This document shows positions 47,110-56,194 of a DNA stretch of 64,000 bases, piece by piece. The DNA comes from Arsenophonus sp048493715 (lineage in GTDB: Bacteria > Pseudomonadota > Gammaproteobacteria > Enterobacterales > Enterobacteriaceae), in the NCBI GenBank assembly GCA_048493715.1, contig JBGDCZ010000006.1, forward strand, positions 17,559 to 81,558. The letters are read 5' to 3'. Both the position numbers and the translations under genes were made by a program. Below the pieces are notes generated by a model. It worked only from the letters and a program-made list of their open reading frames with translations. It was not told the origin of the DNA and did no database searches. Every line of letters begins with the position of its first letter. Positions within the stretch are counted from its first letter, which is position 1.

Positions 47110-48561
47110 ATGTCTTTTTTTAAAAAAACTGGAAGATCATTTTGGTTATTTAACCTACTTTTCTTCATATTCAATCAGACGTTATCAGCGCCAATTGAAA
47201 CCTATATTAATTATCTGCCAACAGGCACAAATCTCGCTTTTATTGCGCAAAAAGTGGGAAATGATAACCCTTTAATCGATTACCATAGCCAACAAATGGC
47301 ATTGCCTGCAAGTACTCAAAAAATTATTACCGCCTTAGCCGCATTACTTCAATTAGGCAGCGATTATCAATTTGTCACCAATTTCGAAACTGAAGGAAAA
47401 ATTATCGGTCATCGTTTAAAAGGTGATTTGATTGTACGTTTTAGTGGCGATCCAACTTTAACACGTCAGCAAGTTCGTAACATGATCGCTGAATTAAAGC
47501 AACTTGGTATTGAACAAGTTGAAGGCGACTTAATCATCGATATATCAGCCTTCGCCGGCCAAGATAAGGCACCTGGGTGGGTATGGAATGATATGACACA
47601 ATGTTTTAGTGCACCACCAAGCGCCGCGATTATTGATAAAAATTGCTTCTCAGCTACTTTGCATAGTGGTAAGAAACCGGGCGACATTGCTTATGTCCAT
47701 ACTGCACCTTTTTACCCTATTAACATATTTAGTGAAGTTATTACGCTAGCCAAAGGTTCAACTGATACACGTTATTGTGCCTTAGACGTTATACCAGGAG
47801 AACTGAACCGTTATATACTAACCGGTTGTTTAACTCAACGTACTGAACCGCTACCATTAGCCTTTGCCATTCAAAATGGTGCAAGCTATGCGGGAGCAAT
47901 CATAAAAACTAGCTTAACAGAAGCCAAGATCACTATTAGCGGGCAAATTAAAGGCCGCCACTTACCTACCATAACAGCAAATATCCTGGCGACAACAAAA
48001 TCTAAACCGCTACAACATTTGCTAACAATAATGTTAAAAAAATCGGATAATATGATAGCTGATGCAATATTTAGAACCATTGGCCGTGAATATTATGGTA
48101 TCCCAGGTACCTGGTCTGCTGGCTCTGACGCTATCCGCCAGATCTTAAAACAAAAAGCCAATATTAATTTAGCCAATACTGTTATGGTAGATGGTTCAGG
48201 ACTGTCTCGTCACAATTTAATTACACCAATGACTATGATGTCTATTTTGCAATATATTGCTAAACATGATAGTCAGCTAAACTTTATCGCTATGTTACCA
48301 CTAGCTGGCCATGATGGAACTCTACGCTATCGTGGTGGCTTGGACAATGCGGGCGTTAATGGTAAGGTCTCAGCTAAAACCGGTGCTTTACAGGGTGTAT
48401 ATAACCTGGTCGGTTTCCTTACCACACAAAGTGGTCAACGTATGGCTTTCGTACAGTTTATTTCAGCTTATGCTTTACCACCAGAACAATATAATAGCCG
48501 CCGTATCCCTCTTGTCCGTTTTGAAGGCCATCTCTATAAAGATCTCTATCGTAATTACTAA
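47110..48561 (+). CDS. dacB: D-alanyl-D-alanine carboxypeptidase/endopeptidase PBP4
   Basis: Periplasmic class C penicillin-binding protein that trims peptidoglycan cross-links. 483 residues with a signal peptide (hydrophobic WLFNLLFFIFNQTLSA). The three penicillin-fold motifs are S68-T-Q-K71, S-D-N near 312, and K-T-G near 422. A long insertion between the first two motifs is typical of the family. ampH, another enzyme of related role, is lost in this window, so DacB may be a remaining one. Intact. Confidence 0.95.
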   Translation: MSFFKKTGRSFWLFNLLFFIFNQTLSAPIETYINYLPTGTNLAFIAQKVGNDNPLIDYHSQQMALPASTQKIITALAALLQLGSDYQFVTNFETEGKIIGHRLKGDLIVRFSGDPTLTRQQVRNMIAELKQLGIEQVEGDLIIDISAFAGQDKAPGWVWNDMTQCFSAPPSAAIIDKNCFSATLHSGKKPGDIAYVHTAPFYPINIFSEVITLAKGSTDTRYCALDVIPGELNRYILTGCLTQRTEPLPLAFAIQNGASYAGAIIKTSLTEAKITISGQIKGRHLPTITANILATTKSKPLQHLLTIMLKKSDNMIADAIFRTIGREYYGIPGTWSAGSDAIRQILKQKANINLANTVMVDGSGLSRHNLITPMTMMSILQYIAKHDSQLNFIAMLPLAGHDGTLRYRGGLDNAGVNGKVSAKTGALQGVYNLVGFLTTQSGQRMAFVQFISAYALPPEQYNSRRIPLVRFEGHLYKDLYRNY

Positions 48562-48571
48562 AACATACAAT

Positions 48572-48592
48572 AGGGTATCGATTAGATACCCT
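48572..48592. terminator. Hairpin between dacB and obgE
   Basis: AGGGTATC / GATACCCT with a five-base loop lies 10 bases after the dacB stop, between convergent genes. No strong T run follows. Confidence 0.5.
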
Positions 48593-48669
48593 GTAAAAAT
48601 AACCTGCATAAATTAACGCTTATAAATGAAGTCGATCCCCTCTCTTCATCATCTTGATCCCAATCCTAG

Positions 48670-49782
48670 TCAGACGGATCCTTTATTATCAGACAATTGT
48701 TGTTTGTGATAGTCATCCCACATAAACTCTACTTCATCGGTATCTGCTCCAGTACTCTCCATCGTTATATTTTGAGGATGGGCTTGCATAAACTTAATAA
48801 TATCCCAACAAAGCGCTTTAACGCCTAACTGATTTACCGCAGAAATCAAATAATAGTTATCTTGCCATCCTAATGCTTCAATAATGGCTTTTGCCCGATC
48901 TTTTGATTCTTTTGAGCTCAAAAGATCCACTTTATTAAAAACTAGCCATCGCGGTTTTTGCGCTAATTTTTCACTATATTTTTCAAGTTCCGCATCAATT
49001 ATTTTCGCATTTTCAAACGGATCAGAACCATCAATAGGACAGATATCAATAAGATGGAGAAGTATCGTACAGCGCTCTAAATGCTTTAAGAAACGAATAC
49101 CAAGCCCTGCACCTTCTGCGGCACCCTCAATTAAACCAGGAATATCTGCAATAATAAAACCTTGCTCACTATTCATGCGTACCACTCCTAAACTCGGTAC
49201 CAAAGTAGTAAATGGATAATCAGCAACTTTCGGTTTTGCTGCAGAAACTGAACGAATGAAAGTTGACTTACCGGCACTTGGCATGCCTAGCATCCCAACA
49301 TCAGCAAGTAACATCAATTCAAGTAGTAATTCTCTTGTTTCGCCTTGCGTCCCCATCGTTTTCTGACGTGGAGCACGGTTGACTGATGATTTAAATCGAG
49401 TATTACCTAAACCATGAAATCCACCCTTAGCAGCCATTATACGTTGACCGTGACGAGTCATATCACCAATTATTTCTCTGGTTGAAAAATCACGTATACG
49501 AGTACCAACTGGGACTTTAATTGTATTATCTTGACCACGTTTCCCAGTACAGTCACGACTTTGACCATTTTGGCCCCGCTCGGCTCGAAAGATAGTTTCA
49601 AACCGGTAATCGATCAGAGTATTAAGATTTTCATCAGCCAGCAGATAAACATCACCACCATCACCACCATCACCACCATCAGGCCCACCCTTAGGGATAT
49701 ATTTTTCACGACGGAAACTAACGCAGCCATTGCCACCATCACCAGCTATAACTAATATTTTGGCTTCATCAACAAATTTCAT
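48670..49782 (-). CDS. obgE: Obg-family GTPase ObgE (CgtA)
   Basis: Essential GTPase for 50S maturation and stringent-response linkage. 370 residues (390 in E. coli, mostly a shorter C-tail). The glycine-rich Obg fold has FRREKYIPKGGPDGGDGGDGG and the G domain has GMPSAGKST, DIPGLIEGA and NKVDLL. yhbE, which separates it from rpmA in E. coli, is missing. Intact. Confidence 0.95.
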   Translation of the reverse strand: MKFVDEAKILVIAGDGGNGCVSFRREKYIPKGGPDGGDGGDGGDVYLLADENLNTLIDYRFETIFRAERGQNGQSRDCTGKRGQDNTIKVPVGTRIRDFSTREIIGDMTRHGQRIMAAKGGFHGLGNTRFKSSVNRAPRQKTMGTQGETRELLLELMLLADVGMLGMPSAGKSTFIRSVSAAKPKVADYPFTTLVPSLGVVRMNSEQGFIIADIPGLIEGAAEGAGLGIRFLKHLERCTILLHLIDICPIDGSDPFENAKIIDAELEKYSEKLAQKPRWLVFNKVDLLSSKESKDRAKAIIEALGWQDNYYLISAVNQLGVKALCWDIIKFMQAHPQNITMESTGADTDEVEFMWDDYHKQQLSDNKGSV

Positions 49783-49862
49783 TATCTTTTCTCCATATAC
49801 CTAGACATTATACGCTAGATGGTAGTTTTACCTAGAGATGGTATCACATAAGGTAATATAAA

Positions 49863-49886
49863 AAGCCCTGCAAAATTGCAGGGCTT
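49863..49886. terminator. Terminator after rpmA
   Basis: A 10-base stem AAGCCCTGCA / TGCAGGGCTT with an AAAT loop, with T on one side and A on the other. It lies 33 bases after the rpmA stop and can work in either direction; it isolates rplU-rpmA from obgE. Confidence 0.88.
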
Positions 49887-49918
49887 TTTTAAGCTCTATT
49901 ATTAAAGATCAAAAAAAC

Positions 49919-50176
49919 TTATTCAGCTTCGATACTGACATACTTACGGCTTTTTGGTCCTTTAACTTCAAATTTAACTTTTCCGTCAGACAATGCAAAT
50001 AGGGTATGATCACGACCACAACCGACATTATTACCAGCATGGAATTTAGTACCGCGCTGACGAACAATGATGCTACCTGCTAACACAGATTCACCACCAA
50101 AACGTTTTACACCTAAACGTTTTGCTTCGGAATCGCGACCGTTACGTGTTGAGCCGCCAGCCTTTTTATGTGCCAT
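49919..50176 (-). CDS. rpmA: 50S ribosomal protein L27
   Basis: 85 residues, with the N-terminal tail that reaches the peptidyl-transferase centre (MAHKKAGGSTRNGRDSEAKR) and the conserved LGVKRFGGE, IIVRQRGTKFHAG and GRDHTLFAL blocks. Cotranscribed with rplU, with a 19-base gap. Intact. Confidence 0.97.
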   Translation of the reverse strand: MAHKKAGGSTRNGRDSEAKRLGVKRFGGESVLAGSIIVRQRGTKFHAGNNVGCGRDHTLFALSDGKVKFEVKGPKSRKYVSIEAE

Positions 50177-50195
50177 TAATCTGCTCTCCTAATTA

Positions 50196-50504
50196 TTAAG
50201 CAATAACAGTGATTTTAACATCAGTAAACCACTGACGGTGGCCCTGTTGTTTACGGCTATGTTTGCGGCGACGAAATTTAACAATTTTAATTTTCTGACC
50301 ACGACCATGCGCAATAACTTCAGCTTTAACTTTGATGCCTTCAACGACAGGAGCACCGATTTTAATATCATCACCGTCGGCGATCATCAATACTTGATCG
50401 AACTCAACAGTTTCACCTGTTGCAATGTCTAGCTTTTCTAGGCGAACTGTTTGGCCTTCGCTGACTCGGTGTTGTTTACCACCACTTTGGAAAACCGCGT
50501 ACAT
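50196..50504 (-). CDS. rplU: 50S ribosomal protein L21
   Basis: 102 residues from ATG 50504 (MYAVFQSGGKQHRV), chosen as the family start over an ATG six codons upstream. Contains FRRRKHSRKQQGHRQ, the rRNA-binding loop. Divergent from ispB across a 259-base gap that must hold both promoters; I could not place them firmly. Intact. Confidence 0.96.
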   Translation of the reverse strand: MYAVFQSGGKQHRVSEGQTVRLEKLDIATGETVEFDQVLMIADGDDIKIGAPVVEGIKVKAEVIAHGRGQKIKIVKFRRRKHSRKQQGHRQWFTDVKITVIA

Positions 50505-50781
50505 ATAAACTCCGCTTAACACACTCCCTTAGCATATTTGATTTCAGAGTGCATATTTATAAATACTCACAATAGGGTGCGAATTTTACGCAAAAAAGCA
50601 TCAGAAAACAAGTCTAGAATTCAATCTAATAATAAAAAATCTACTTTCTAAAGTGCATTTATTCCATAGTCGTTCATTTGTAACTTATTTTACAGTACAA
50701 TCAATGACAGATTAACAGCACATGATCGCATAACTAAATTTTATGTTTAGGTAAAACCAAATTGATATAAGAATTTATAAA

Positions 50782-51753
50782 ATGAATTTAGAATCAATTA
50801 TCCAGCTAACTGCAAAAGATATGGAAGCGGTTAATAAAACAATTCTGAATCAATTAAATTCAGATGTCCGCCTCATTAATCAACTAGGCCACTATATTAT
50901 TAGTGGTGGTGGAAAAAAAATTCGCCCAATGATTGCTATCCTGGTTGGCAGAGCTTTAGGATATCAAGGAGAAAAACATATTAATGTAGCGGCATTGGTT
51001 GAATTTATTCACACCGCAACATTACTACATGATGATGTAGTCGATGAGTCGACCATGCGACGTGGTAAAAAAACGGCAAATGTGGTTTTTGGTAATGCAG
51101 CCAGCGTATTAGTAGGAGACTTCATTTATACCAGATCATTTCAAATGATGACAGCTCTTGACTCTATGCCGGTTTTAAAACTGATGTCTGATGCCACAAA
51201 TATCATCGCTGAAGGTGAGGTTTCACAATTAATCAATTGTAATAATCCCGACATCACTGAAAGTACCTATATGCAAATAATATATAGTAAAACCGCCCGC
51301 CTCTTTGAAGCTGCGACACATGCATCAGCGATCATATCAGGTGCCAATGAAACCCAGCAGCAAGCCTTACAAGATTATGGACGCTATCTTGGAACTGCCT
51401 TCCAACTGATTGATGATCTTCTGGATTATGATGCGGATAGTAACACTATTGGCAAAAATATAGGCGATGATTTAGATGAAGGAAAACTGACATTACCGCT
51501 ACTTCATGCAATGAAAAAAGGATCCGCAGAAGAATCGGCACTTATTCGTACCGCAATAGAAAAAGGTAATGGACGTCATTTACTCAGTACTATATTAATT
51601 TCCATTAGACGTTATGGCTCTCTTGAATATACCCGTGAACGAGCTAAAGAGGAAGCTGATAAAGCAATTAAAGCTCTCGATTTCTTACCTAATTCATCTT
51701 ATAAGGATGCTCTAATCAGCCTGGCTTACATTTCCGTTGAACGCCCCTCGTAA
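50782..51753 (+). CDS. ispB: Octaprenyl diphosphate synthase
   Basis: Makes the C40 side chain of ubiquinone and menaquinone. 323 residues with the two Asp-rich metal motifs, LLHDDVVDESTMRRG (near 82-96) and LIDDLLDYDAD (near 208-218), plus GGKKIRP. It is retained while the anaerobic ubiquinone hydroxylation genes ubiTUV are broken, which is consistent with continued oxygen-dependent quinone synthesis. Intact. Confidence 0.95.
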   Translation: MNLESIIQLTAKDMEAVNKTILNQLNSDVRLINQLGHYIISGGGKKIRPMIAILVGRALGYQGEKHINVAALVEFIHTATLLHDDVVDESTMRRGKKTANVVFGNAASVLVGDFIYTRSFQMMTALDSMPVLKLMSDATNIIAEGEVSQLINCNNPDITESTYMQIIYSKTARLFEAATHASAIISGANETQQQALQDYGRYLGTAFQLIDDLLDYDADSNTIGKNIGDDLDEGKLTLPLLHAMKKGSAEESALIRTAIEKGNGRHLLSTILISIRRYGSLEYTRERAKEEADKAIKALDFLPNSSYKDALISLAYISVERPS

Positions 51754-51774
51754 TAGAAACTTCTCTGGAACAGA

Positions 51775-52168
51775 TCATCCTTTTCCAGAGTTATATTCTT
51801 CCACAAATACCGCTTCCCAACAACTGATATAACCAATTAACTTTTCTAGACCTTCCCGCAAAATAAATTTAATAATCGTTTCACGCTCTTTTTTTGTTAA
51901 TTGTTTAATAAGCTTCGACCCAAATTAAAAAAGCATCCTGTCGTTTTCCCTTACCCCGATAATCAATAGAGTTATCATTTATCGATAACACATTAAATAC
52001 ATCTTCAGGTAGACTACTGACGTGGTATTCAACAGCTTTGCCTTGAACTCCACGTTTACGACGCTGCTCCCAACCTTCCCTGCGAGCCATTAGGTTGATA
52101 CCTTGTGGTGATGAAGGCAAACCAACCAATCCAGCAAGTTCTTTCGCGGTATGCCATTCTTTTTTCAT
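51775..52168 (-). pseudogene. Mu-type HTH DNA-binding protein, frameshifted
   Basis: The first 87 codons (51905-52168) contain a phage Mu repressor/transposase-type winged helix: EWHTAKELAGLVGLPSSPQGINLMARREGWEQR, noted here as WHTAKELAGL, the PxSxxGI turn, GWEQRRKR and VEYHVSSLP. Near 51910 the frame is lost. A second frame carries on with KLIKQLTKKERETIIKFIL and ends at TGA 51775, a C-terminal helix typical of enterobacterial Mu-type HTH regulators. The gene faces away from the Ner-like sfsB, as Mu repressor c faces ner. Either a phage-derived regulator or a domesticated repressor; function unknown. Confidence 0.6.
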
Positions 52169-52712
52169 AATTTTCTCGCATCACTTTTGGTATTAATACA
52201 TAACCTAATTCTGTAAATCTAATTGTTAAAAATGGTGGCCTCATTGATTATTTTTTTCTTTAAAAATCCTCCCAATGTTCTTAAACATGGAAAAAATCAT
52301 TGAATAAAACCGTAGTGTTATTTCTTTTTTATCACTAGCAAATATTGTTCTCCTTTTTACTATCATTATTAACTAATTCTTTTTCTATTAATATCGGACA
52401 AATTATTTTATGACTATTAATCTTAAGGAATTAAGATGAATTAAAAATCTTTATTTTTGTCATTCTATTATACTGAAACAATATAACTAGAATTAATTAT
52501 TTATACTCCTAATAAATTATAGAAAACCTCACTATATTTCTTATAAGAATCTGTAAAATTTCTCTATTTTTTGTAATCAAGTTCAAAAAAGAAATTTTTA
52601 AGAAAAAAATGTTATTTTTTCTAATAACAAGTTCTAGTTCGAAATACATGTGAGAACTATCTGTTATTATACCACTAATACAGCAATATATTTAATAGAA
52701 AAAGGATTAAAA
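52169..52712. other. AT-rich divergent region between Mu-type HTH gene and sfsB
   Basis: 544 bases, extremely AT-rich and without a gene. It contains a perfect inverted repeat AGAAAAAA-ATGTTA-TTTTTTCT at 52601-52622 and repeated CAAGTTC words (near 52578 and 52628), which might be operator elements for one of the flanking regulators. Nothing else can be supported. Confidence 0.45.
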
Positions 52713-52973
52713 ATGATTTCACAGAAATCTGATTGGCATCCTGCAGATATATATTATTTTGCAGCGCTAAGAAAACGTGGAATAGCATTAGCTGCTATCT
52801 CAAGAAACGCAAGTTTAAGCTCATCAACACTAGCCAATGCTTTATCTCATCCTTGGCCAAAAAGAGAATGGATAATTGCAAACTTTTTAAACCTTTATCC
52901 TTCTGAAATATGGCCCAGTCGTTATTATGATTTCAATACAGGAGAATTATTAGAACGAAATATTAGTCAATGA
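52713..52973 (+). CDS. sfsB: Ner-like transcriptional regulator SfsB (Nlp)
   Basis: 86 residues from ATG 52713 (MISQKSDWHPADI), with AAAGGA about nine bases upstream; a longer frame from 52650 is not supported by homology. It matches the Ner/SfsB family: DWHPADI, ALRKRGIALAAIS (first helix of the HTH), SLSSSTLANALSHPWPK (recognition helix) and IWPSRYYD. In E. coli sfsB follows ispB and is reported to affect maltose genes; Ner itself is a phage Mu repressor. Intact. Confidence 0.9.
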   Translation: MISQKSDWHPADIYYFAALRKRGIALAAISRNASLSSSTLANALSHPWPKREWIIANFLNLYPSEIWPSRYYDFNTGELLERNISQ

Positions 52974-53004
52974 TTCTAATAAAAAGAATGAATAAATTAT
53001 AAAA

Positions 53005-53030
53005 AAACCGCAGATATGAATCTGCGGTTT
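53005..53030. terminator. Bidirectional terminator between sfsB and mdh
   Basis: A perfect 11-base stem AAACCGCAGAT / ATCTGCGGTTT with an ATGA loop, flanked by A residues on the left and TTT on the right. It lies between convergent genes. Confidence 0.88.
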
Positions 53031-53044
53031 ATTATTTAATAAAA

Positions 53045-53983
53045 TTATTTATTAATAAAGTCTTCACCTAATTTAATATCATTATTGAGTGTCTCTAACA
53101 TATTTTCCAATTTATTTTTTTCAAGTGTATTCATAATATTAATAGGTAATCTTTCTTCAATGCCATTTTTACCTAAACGGATTGGCTGAGCAAAAAAACG
53201 GGCATATTCACCGTCACTTTCTACATAAGCACATTCAATTATATTATCCTCACCATTTAAAGCTTTAATTAATGATAAACCAAATCGTGCAGCAGCTTGT
53301 CCCATTGAAAGTGTCGCTGACCCTCCACCGGCTTTCGCTTCAACAACTTCAGTACCCGCATTTTGGATACGCTTGGTTAACTCTTCAGCTTCCTGCTCAG
53401 TAAAGCTAACACCTGGAATTTGAGAGAGTAACGGTAGAATAGTTACCCCCGAATGACCACCAATAACTCTAACTTCGATTTCTTGCGGTTTTTTACCTTT
53501 TAATTCAGCAACAAAAGTAGTAGAACGAATAATATCTAAAGTTGTTACCCCAAATAGGCGATTTTTATCATACTCGCCAGCCTTTTTTAATACTTCTGCT
53601 GCTATCGGAACCGTGGTATTAACCGGATTAGTAATAATACCAATTAACGCTTTAGGGCAGCTATGAGCAACCTTTTCAATAAGATTACGAACAATACCGG
53701 CATTGATATTAAATAAATCAGAACGATCCATGCCGGGTTTCCGAGCAACACCTGCCGAAATTAATACTACATCAGCACCGTCAAGGGCAGGTGTTGGATT
53801 TTCACCAGAAAAACCAACTACCTTTACATCTGTTGGGATATGGCTTAAATCTTTAGCAACACCAGGGGTCACAGGAGCAATATCGTAGAGAGAAAGCTCC
53901 GAGCCTGATGGAAGTTGGTTTTTAAGAAGAAGTGCAAGTGCTTGGCCAATACCACCTGCTGCCCCAAGAATAGCTATTTTCAT
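53045..53983 (-). CDS. mdh: Malate dehydrogenase
   Basis: NAD-dependent oxidation of malate to oxaloacetate in the TCA cycle. 312 residues: the nucleotide-binding GAAGGIGQALA, substrate arginines in GVARKPGMDRSDL, NPVNTTVPI, and the catalytic His in VIGGHSGVT (near 177). Divergent from argR as in E. coli. Intact. Confidence 0.97.
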   Translation of the reverse strand: MKIAILGAAGGIGQALALLLKNQLPSGSELSLYDIAPVTPGVAKDLSHIPTDVKVVGFSGENPTPALDGADVVLISAGVARKPGMDRSDLFNINAGIVRNLIEKVAHSCPKALIGIITNPVNTTVPIAAEVLKKAGEYDKNRLFGVTTLDIIRSTTFVAELKGKKPQEIEVRVIGGHSGVTILPLLSQIPGVSFTEQEAEELTKRIQNAGTEVVEAKAGGGSATLSMGQAAARFGLSLIKALNGEDNIIECAYVESDGEYARFFAQPIRLGKNGIEERLPINIMNTLEKNKLENMLETLNNDIKLGEDFINK

Positions 53984-54404
53984 GCTGATACTCCTTATTA
54001 TATGATTACACTTCGAAATGGCTTAAAAATTTCATATTACATACGTTATTCATAAGACAGTCTATTCATTACGATTAATTATTATTAATGACTATTTTGT
54101 ATGAATTTTCTTCTTTCATTTTAAATAAAAACCTTATTACTAATGCGATAAGGGGCACTTTTTTAATATTGTTCAGTCAACAGTTTAATACTGTGATATA
54201 ATGTCTATTATTTTACAAATAACATTATTCCTTCTAAACAAAAATTCATCGCTAATTTCTACAAGATAGGTAAATAACTAACAAATAATTTTTATTATCG
54301 TTATTTTTATTATTTTTCGTAGCACTATAGATAGACTCTTTGTTGAATAAAAATTCACCTTTATACATAATATCGCTCTACTTAACGTCTTGAAAAGGTG
54401 ATTT
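53984..54404. other. mdh-argR divergent regulatory region
   Basis: 421 bases, AT-rich and without a gene. It holds the argR promoter and ARG box (annotated) and presumably the mdh promoter, which I could not place with confidence. Confidence 0.6.
54342..54378 (+). promoter_or_regulatory. argR promoter overlapped by an ARG box
   Basis: TGAATAAAAATTCA (54344-54357) is a perfect core of the ArgR operator (TGAAT-wwww-ATTCA). A weaker AT-rich half follows at about 54361-54378, the spacing usual for ARG box pairs. TTGAAT (54343-54348) and CATAAT (54366-54371), 17 bases apart, can serve as -35 and -10, so ArgR bound here would block its own promoter. Confidence 0.75.
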
Positions 54405-54875
54405 ATGTATTCTTCTTCTAAACAAGAAGATCTAGTGAAGGCTTTTAAGGCCCTGCTCAAGGAAGAAAAATTTAGTTCACAAAGTGAGATCGTTATAGCA
54501 TTACAAGAGCAAGGCTTTGAAAATATAAACCAACCAAAAATTTCTAGAATGCTGACTAAGTTTGGCGCAGTGCGTACCCGTAATGCAAAAATGGAAATGG
54601 CTTATTGTCTACCCATTGAACTCGGTATTCCTACAACAACCAGTCCACTAAAAAACTTGGTATTAGACATCAATTACAATGAATCAATTGTTGTTATTCG
54701 CACTAGTCCTGGCGCAGCTCAACTTATTGCTCGTTTATTAGACTCACTAGGAACTTCAGAAGGAATTTTAGGGAGTATTGCCGGTGATGATACTATTTTT
54801 TCTACTCCAACCCTGGGATTTTCCTCCAAACAACTGTATCAAGCCATTTTGAATTTATTTGAACAAGAGTTGTAA
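54405..54875 (+). CDS. argR: Arginine repressor
   Basis: Hexameric arginine-responsive regulator. 156 residues: an N-terminal winged helix (AFKALLKEEKFSSQSEIVIALQEQGF in outline, recognition part INQPKISRMLTKFGAVRTRN) and a C-terminal oligomerisation/arginine-binding domain with GTSEGILGSIAGDDTIF, whose adjacent Asp residues bind arginine. Probably autoregulated through the ARG box 48 bases upstream. argG is missing from its usual place in this window. Intact. Confidence 0.96.
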   Translation: MYSSSKQEDLVKAFKALLKEEKFSSQSEIVIALQEQGFENINQPKISRMLTKFGAVRTRNAKMEMAYCLPIELGIPTTTSPLKNLVLDINYNESIVVIRTSPGAAQLIARLLDSLGTSEGILGSIAGDDTIFSTPTLGFSSKQLYQAILNLFEQEL

Positions 54876-54884
54876 AAATTAACG

Positions 54885-54908
54885 TTATCGCGCTTTTTAG
54901 CGCGATAA
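54885..54908 (+). terminator. Hairpin after argR
   Basis: A perfect 10-base stem TTATCGCGCT / AGCGCGATAA with a TTTT loop, 10 bases after the argR stop. There is no T run after it. Confidence 0.5.
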
Positions 54909-55041
54909 TATGAAATTAATTGCTACCTTAAATAACCAAAATCCAACTATTAATCTTGGCCTAATTTGGCTAAACTACACGCACAAAAGGTACACTATTC
55001 CTTAAAAAACCTCTGTAAAATCAAACTCAGGACCCTTCGTC

Positions 55042-56049
55042 ATGAAAACATTAGACGAATTTATCGTTGAAAAACAGCACGATTTTCCGCATGCTACTGG
55101 TGAACTTACTGCATTATTGTCAGCAATTAAATTAGGTGCAAAAATCATTCACCGCGATATTAATAAAGCCGGCTTGGTAGATATTTTAGGTACCAGTGGT
55201 GCCTCTAATGTTCAAGGCGAAGTTCAAATGAAACTTGATCTATATGCTAATGAAAAATTAAAAGCCGCTTTGAAAGCTCGTGGAGAGGTTGCTGGCATTG
55301 CCTCGGAGGAAGAAGATGAAATTGTTATTTTTGATGGTGATCGAGCAGAAAATGCAAAATATGTGGTGTTAATGGATCCACTAGATGGTTCATCAAATAT
55401 CGATGTAAATGTTTCCGTTGGTACTATTTTCTCTATTTATCGCCGCATTACCCCCATCGGACAACCGGTTACTAAAGCGGATTTTTTGCAACCAGGTCAT
55501 CAACAAGTCGCAGTCGGCTACGTTGTCTATGGCTCTTCAACCATGTTAGTTTACACCACCGGTTATGGAGTACATGCCTTTACCTATGATCCTTCACTCG
55601 GTGTTTTCTGTCTATCTCACGAAAAAGTGATGTTTCCAACGCAAGGCAATATGTACTCTATTAATGAAGGAAATTATATTAAATTTCCTTTAGGTGTAAA
55701 AAAATATATAAAATATTGCCAGGAACAAGATCCTGCCACTCTTCGCCCTTATACTACCCGCTATATTGGCTCTCTGGTAGCAGATTTTCATAGAAATTTA
55801 TTAAAAGGTGGTATTTATATTTACCCGAGTACCGCAAGTCATCCTAAAGGTAAATTACGTCTGTTATATGAATGCAATCCGATCGCATTTTTAGCAGAGC
55901 AAGCGGGTGGCAAAGCAAGCGATGGCGCTAATCGGATTTTAGACATTGTTCCAGAACAATTACATCAACGAGTACCTTTTTTCGTTGGCACAAAATCCAT
56001 GGTAGAGAAAGCCGAACGCTTTATGCTTGAATTTTCATTTAATAAATAA
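55042..56049 (+). CDS. fbp: Fructose-1,6-bisphosphatase class I
   Basis: Gluconeogenic hydrolysis of fructose-1,6-bisphosphate to fructose-6-phosphate. 335 residues: IASEEEDE metal site, VLMDPLDGSSNIDVN signature, TRYIGSLVADFHRNLLKGG substrate and AMP-regulation region, and GKLRLLYECNPIAFLAEQAGG. Its presence means gluconeogenesis is retained. Intact. Confidence 0.96.
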   Translation: MKTLDEFIVEKQHDFPHATGELTALLSAIKLGAKIIHRDINKAGLVDILGTSGASNVQGEVQMKLDLYANEKLKAALKARGEVAGIASEEEDEIVIFDGDRAENAKYVVLMDPLDGSSNIDVNVSVGTIFSIYRRITPIGQPVTKADFLQPGHQQVAVGYVVYGSSTMLVYTTGYGVHAFTYDPSLGVFCLSHEKVMFPTQGNMYSINEGNYIKFPLGVKKYIKYCQEQDPATLRPYTTRYIGSLVADFHRNLLKGGIYIYPSTASHPKGKLRLLYECNPIAFLAEQAGGKASDGANRILDIVPEQLHQRVPFFVGTKSMVEKAERFMLEFSFNK

Positions 56050-56147
56050 CAGCTTATCATATGCAATAAAGGCAAACAATGTGGCCTTATATTGTTAAAC
56101 TTATTTTTATACCCTAACTGATAGTGAGTTTTTCTTTTGTTTCCGGC

Positions 56148-56153
56148 TATAAT
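56148..56153 (+). promoter_or_regulatory. Likely -10 element of ppa
   Basis: A perfect TATAAT lies 41 bases before the ppa ATG. The -35 region is poor (TTTCTTTT-rich), so the assignment is tentative. Confidence 0.4.
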
Positions 56154-56194
56154 AACCGCTACTCAATTTTAGCTTTAAATAAAGGACATGTTTT

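Noticed and set aside
47033..47275. An 80-codon frame overlapping the dacB start
   Set aside because: It lies in another frame over the dacB signal peptide region and has no recognisable features.
49640..49690. CATCACCAC-type tandem triplet repeat, possible CRISPR or VNTR
   Set aside because: It is the codon repeat for the conserved GGDGGDGGD loop of ObgE, under protein-level selection; no CRISPR array is present in the window.
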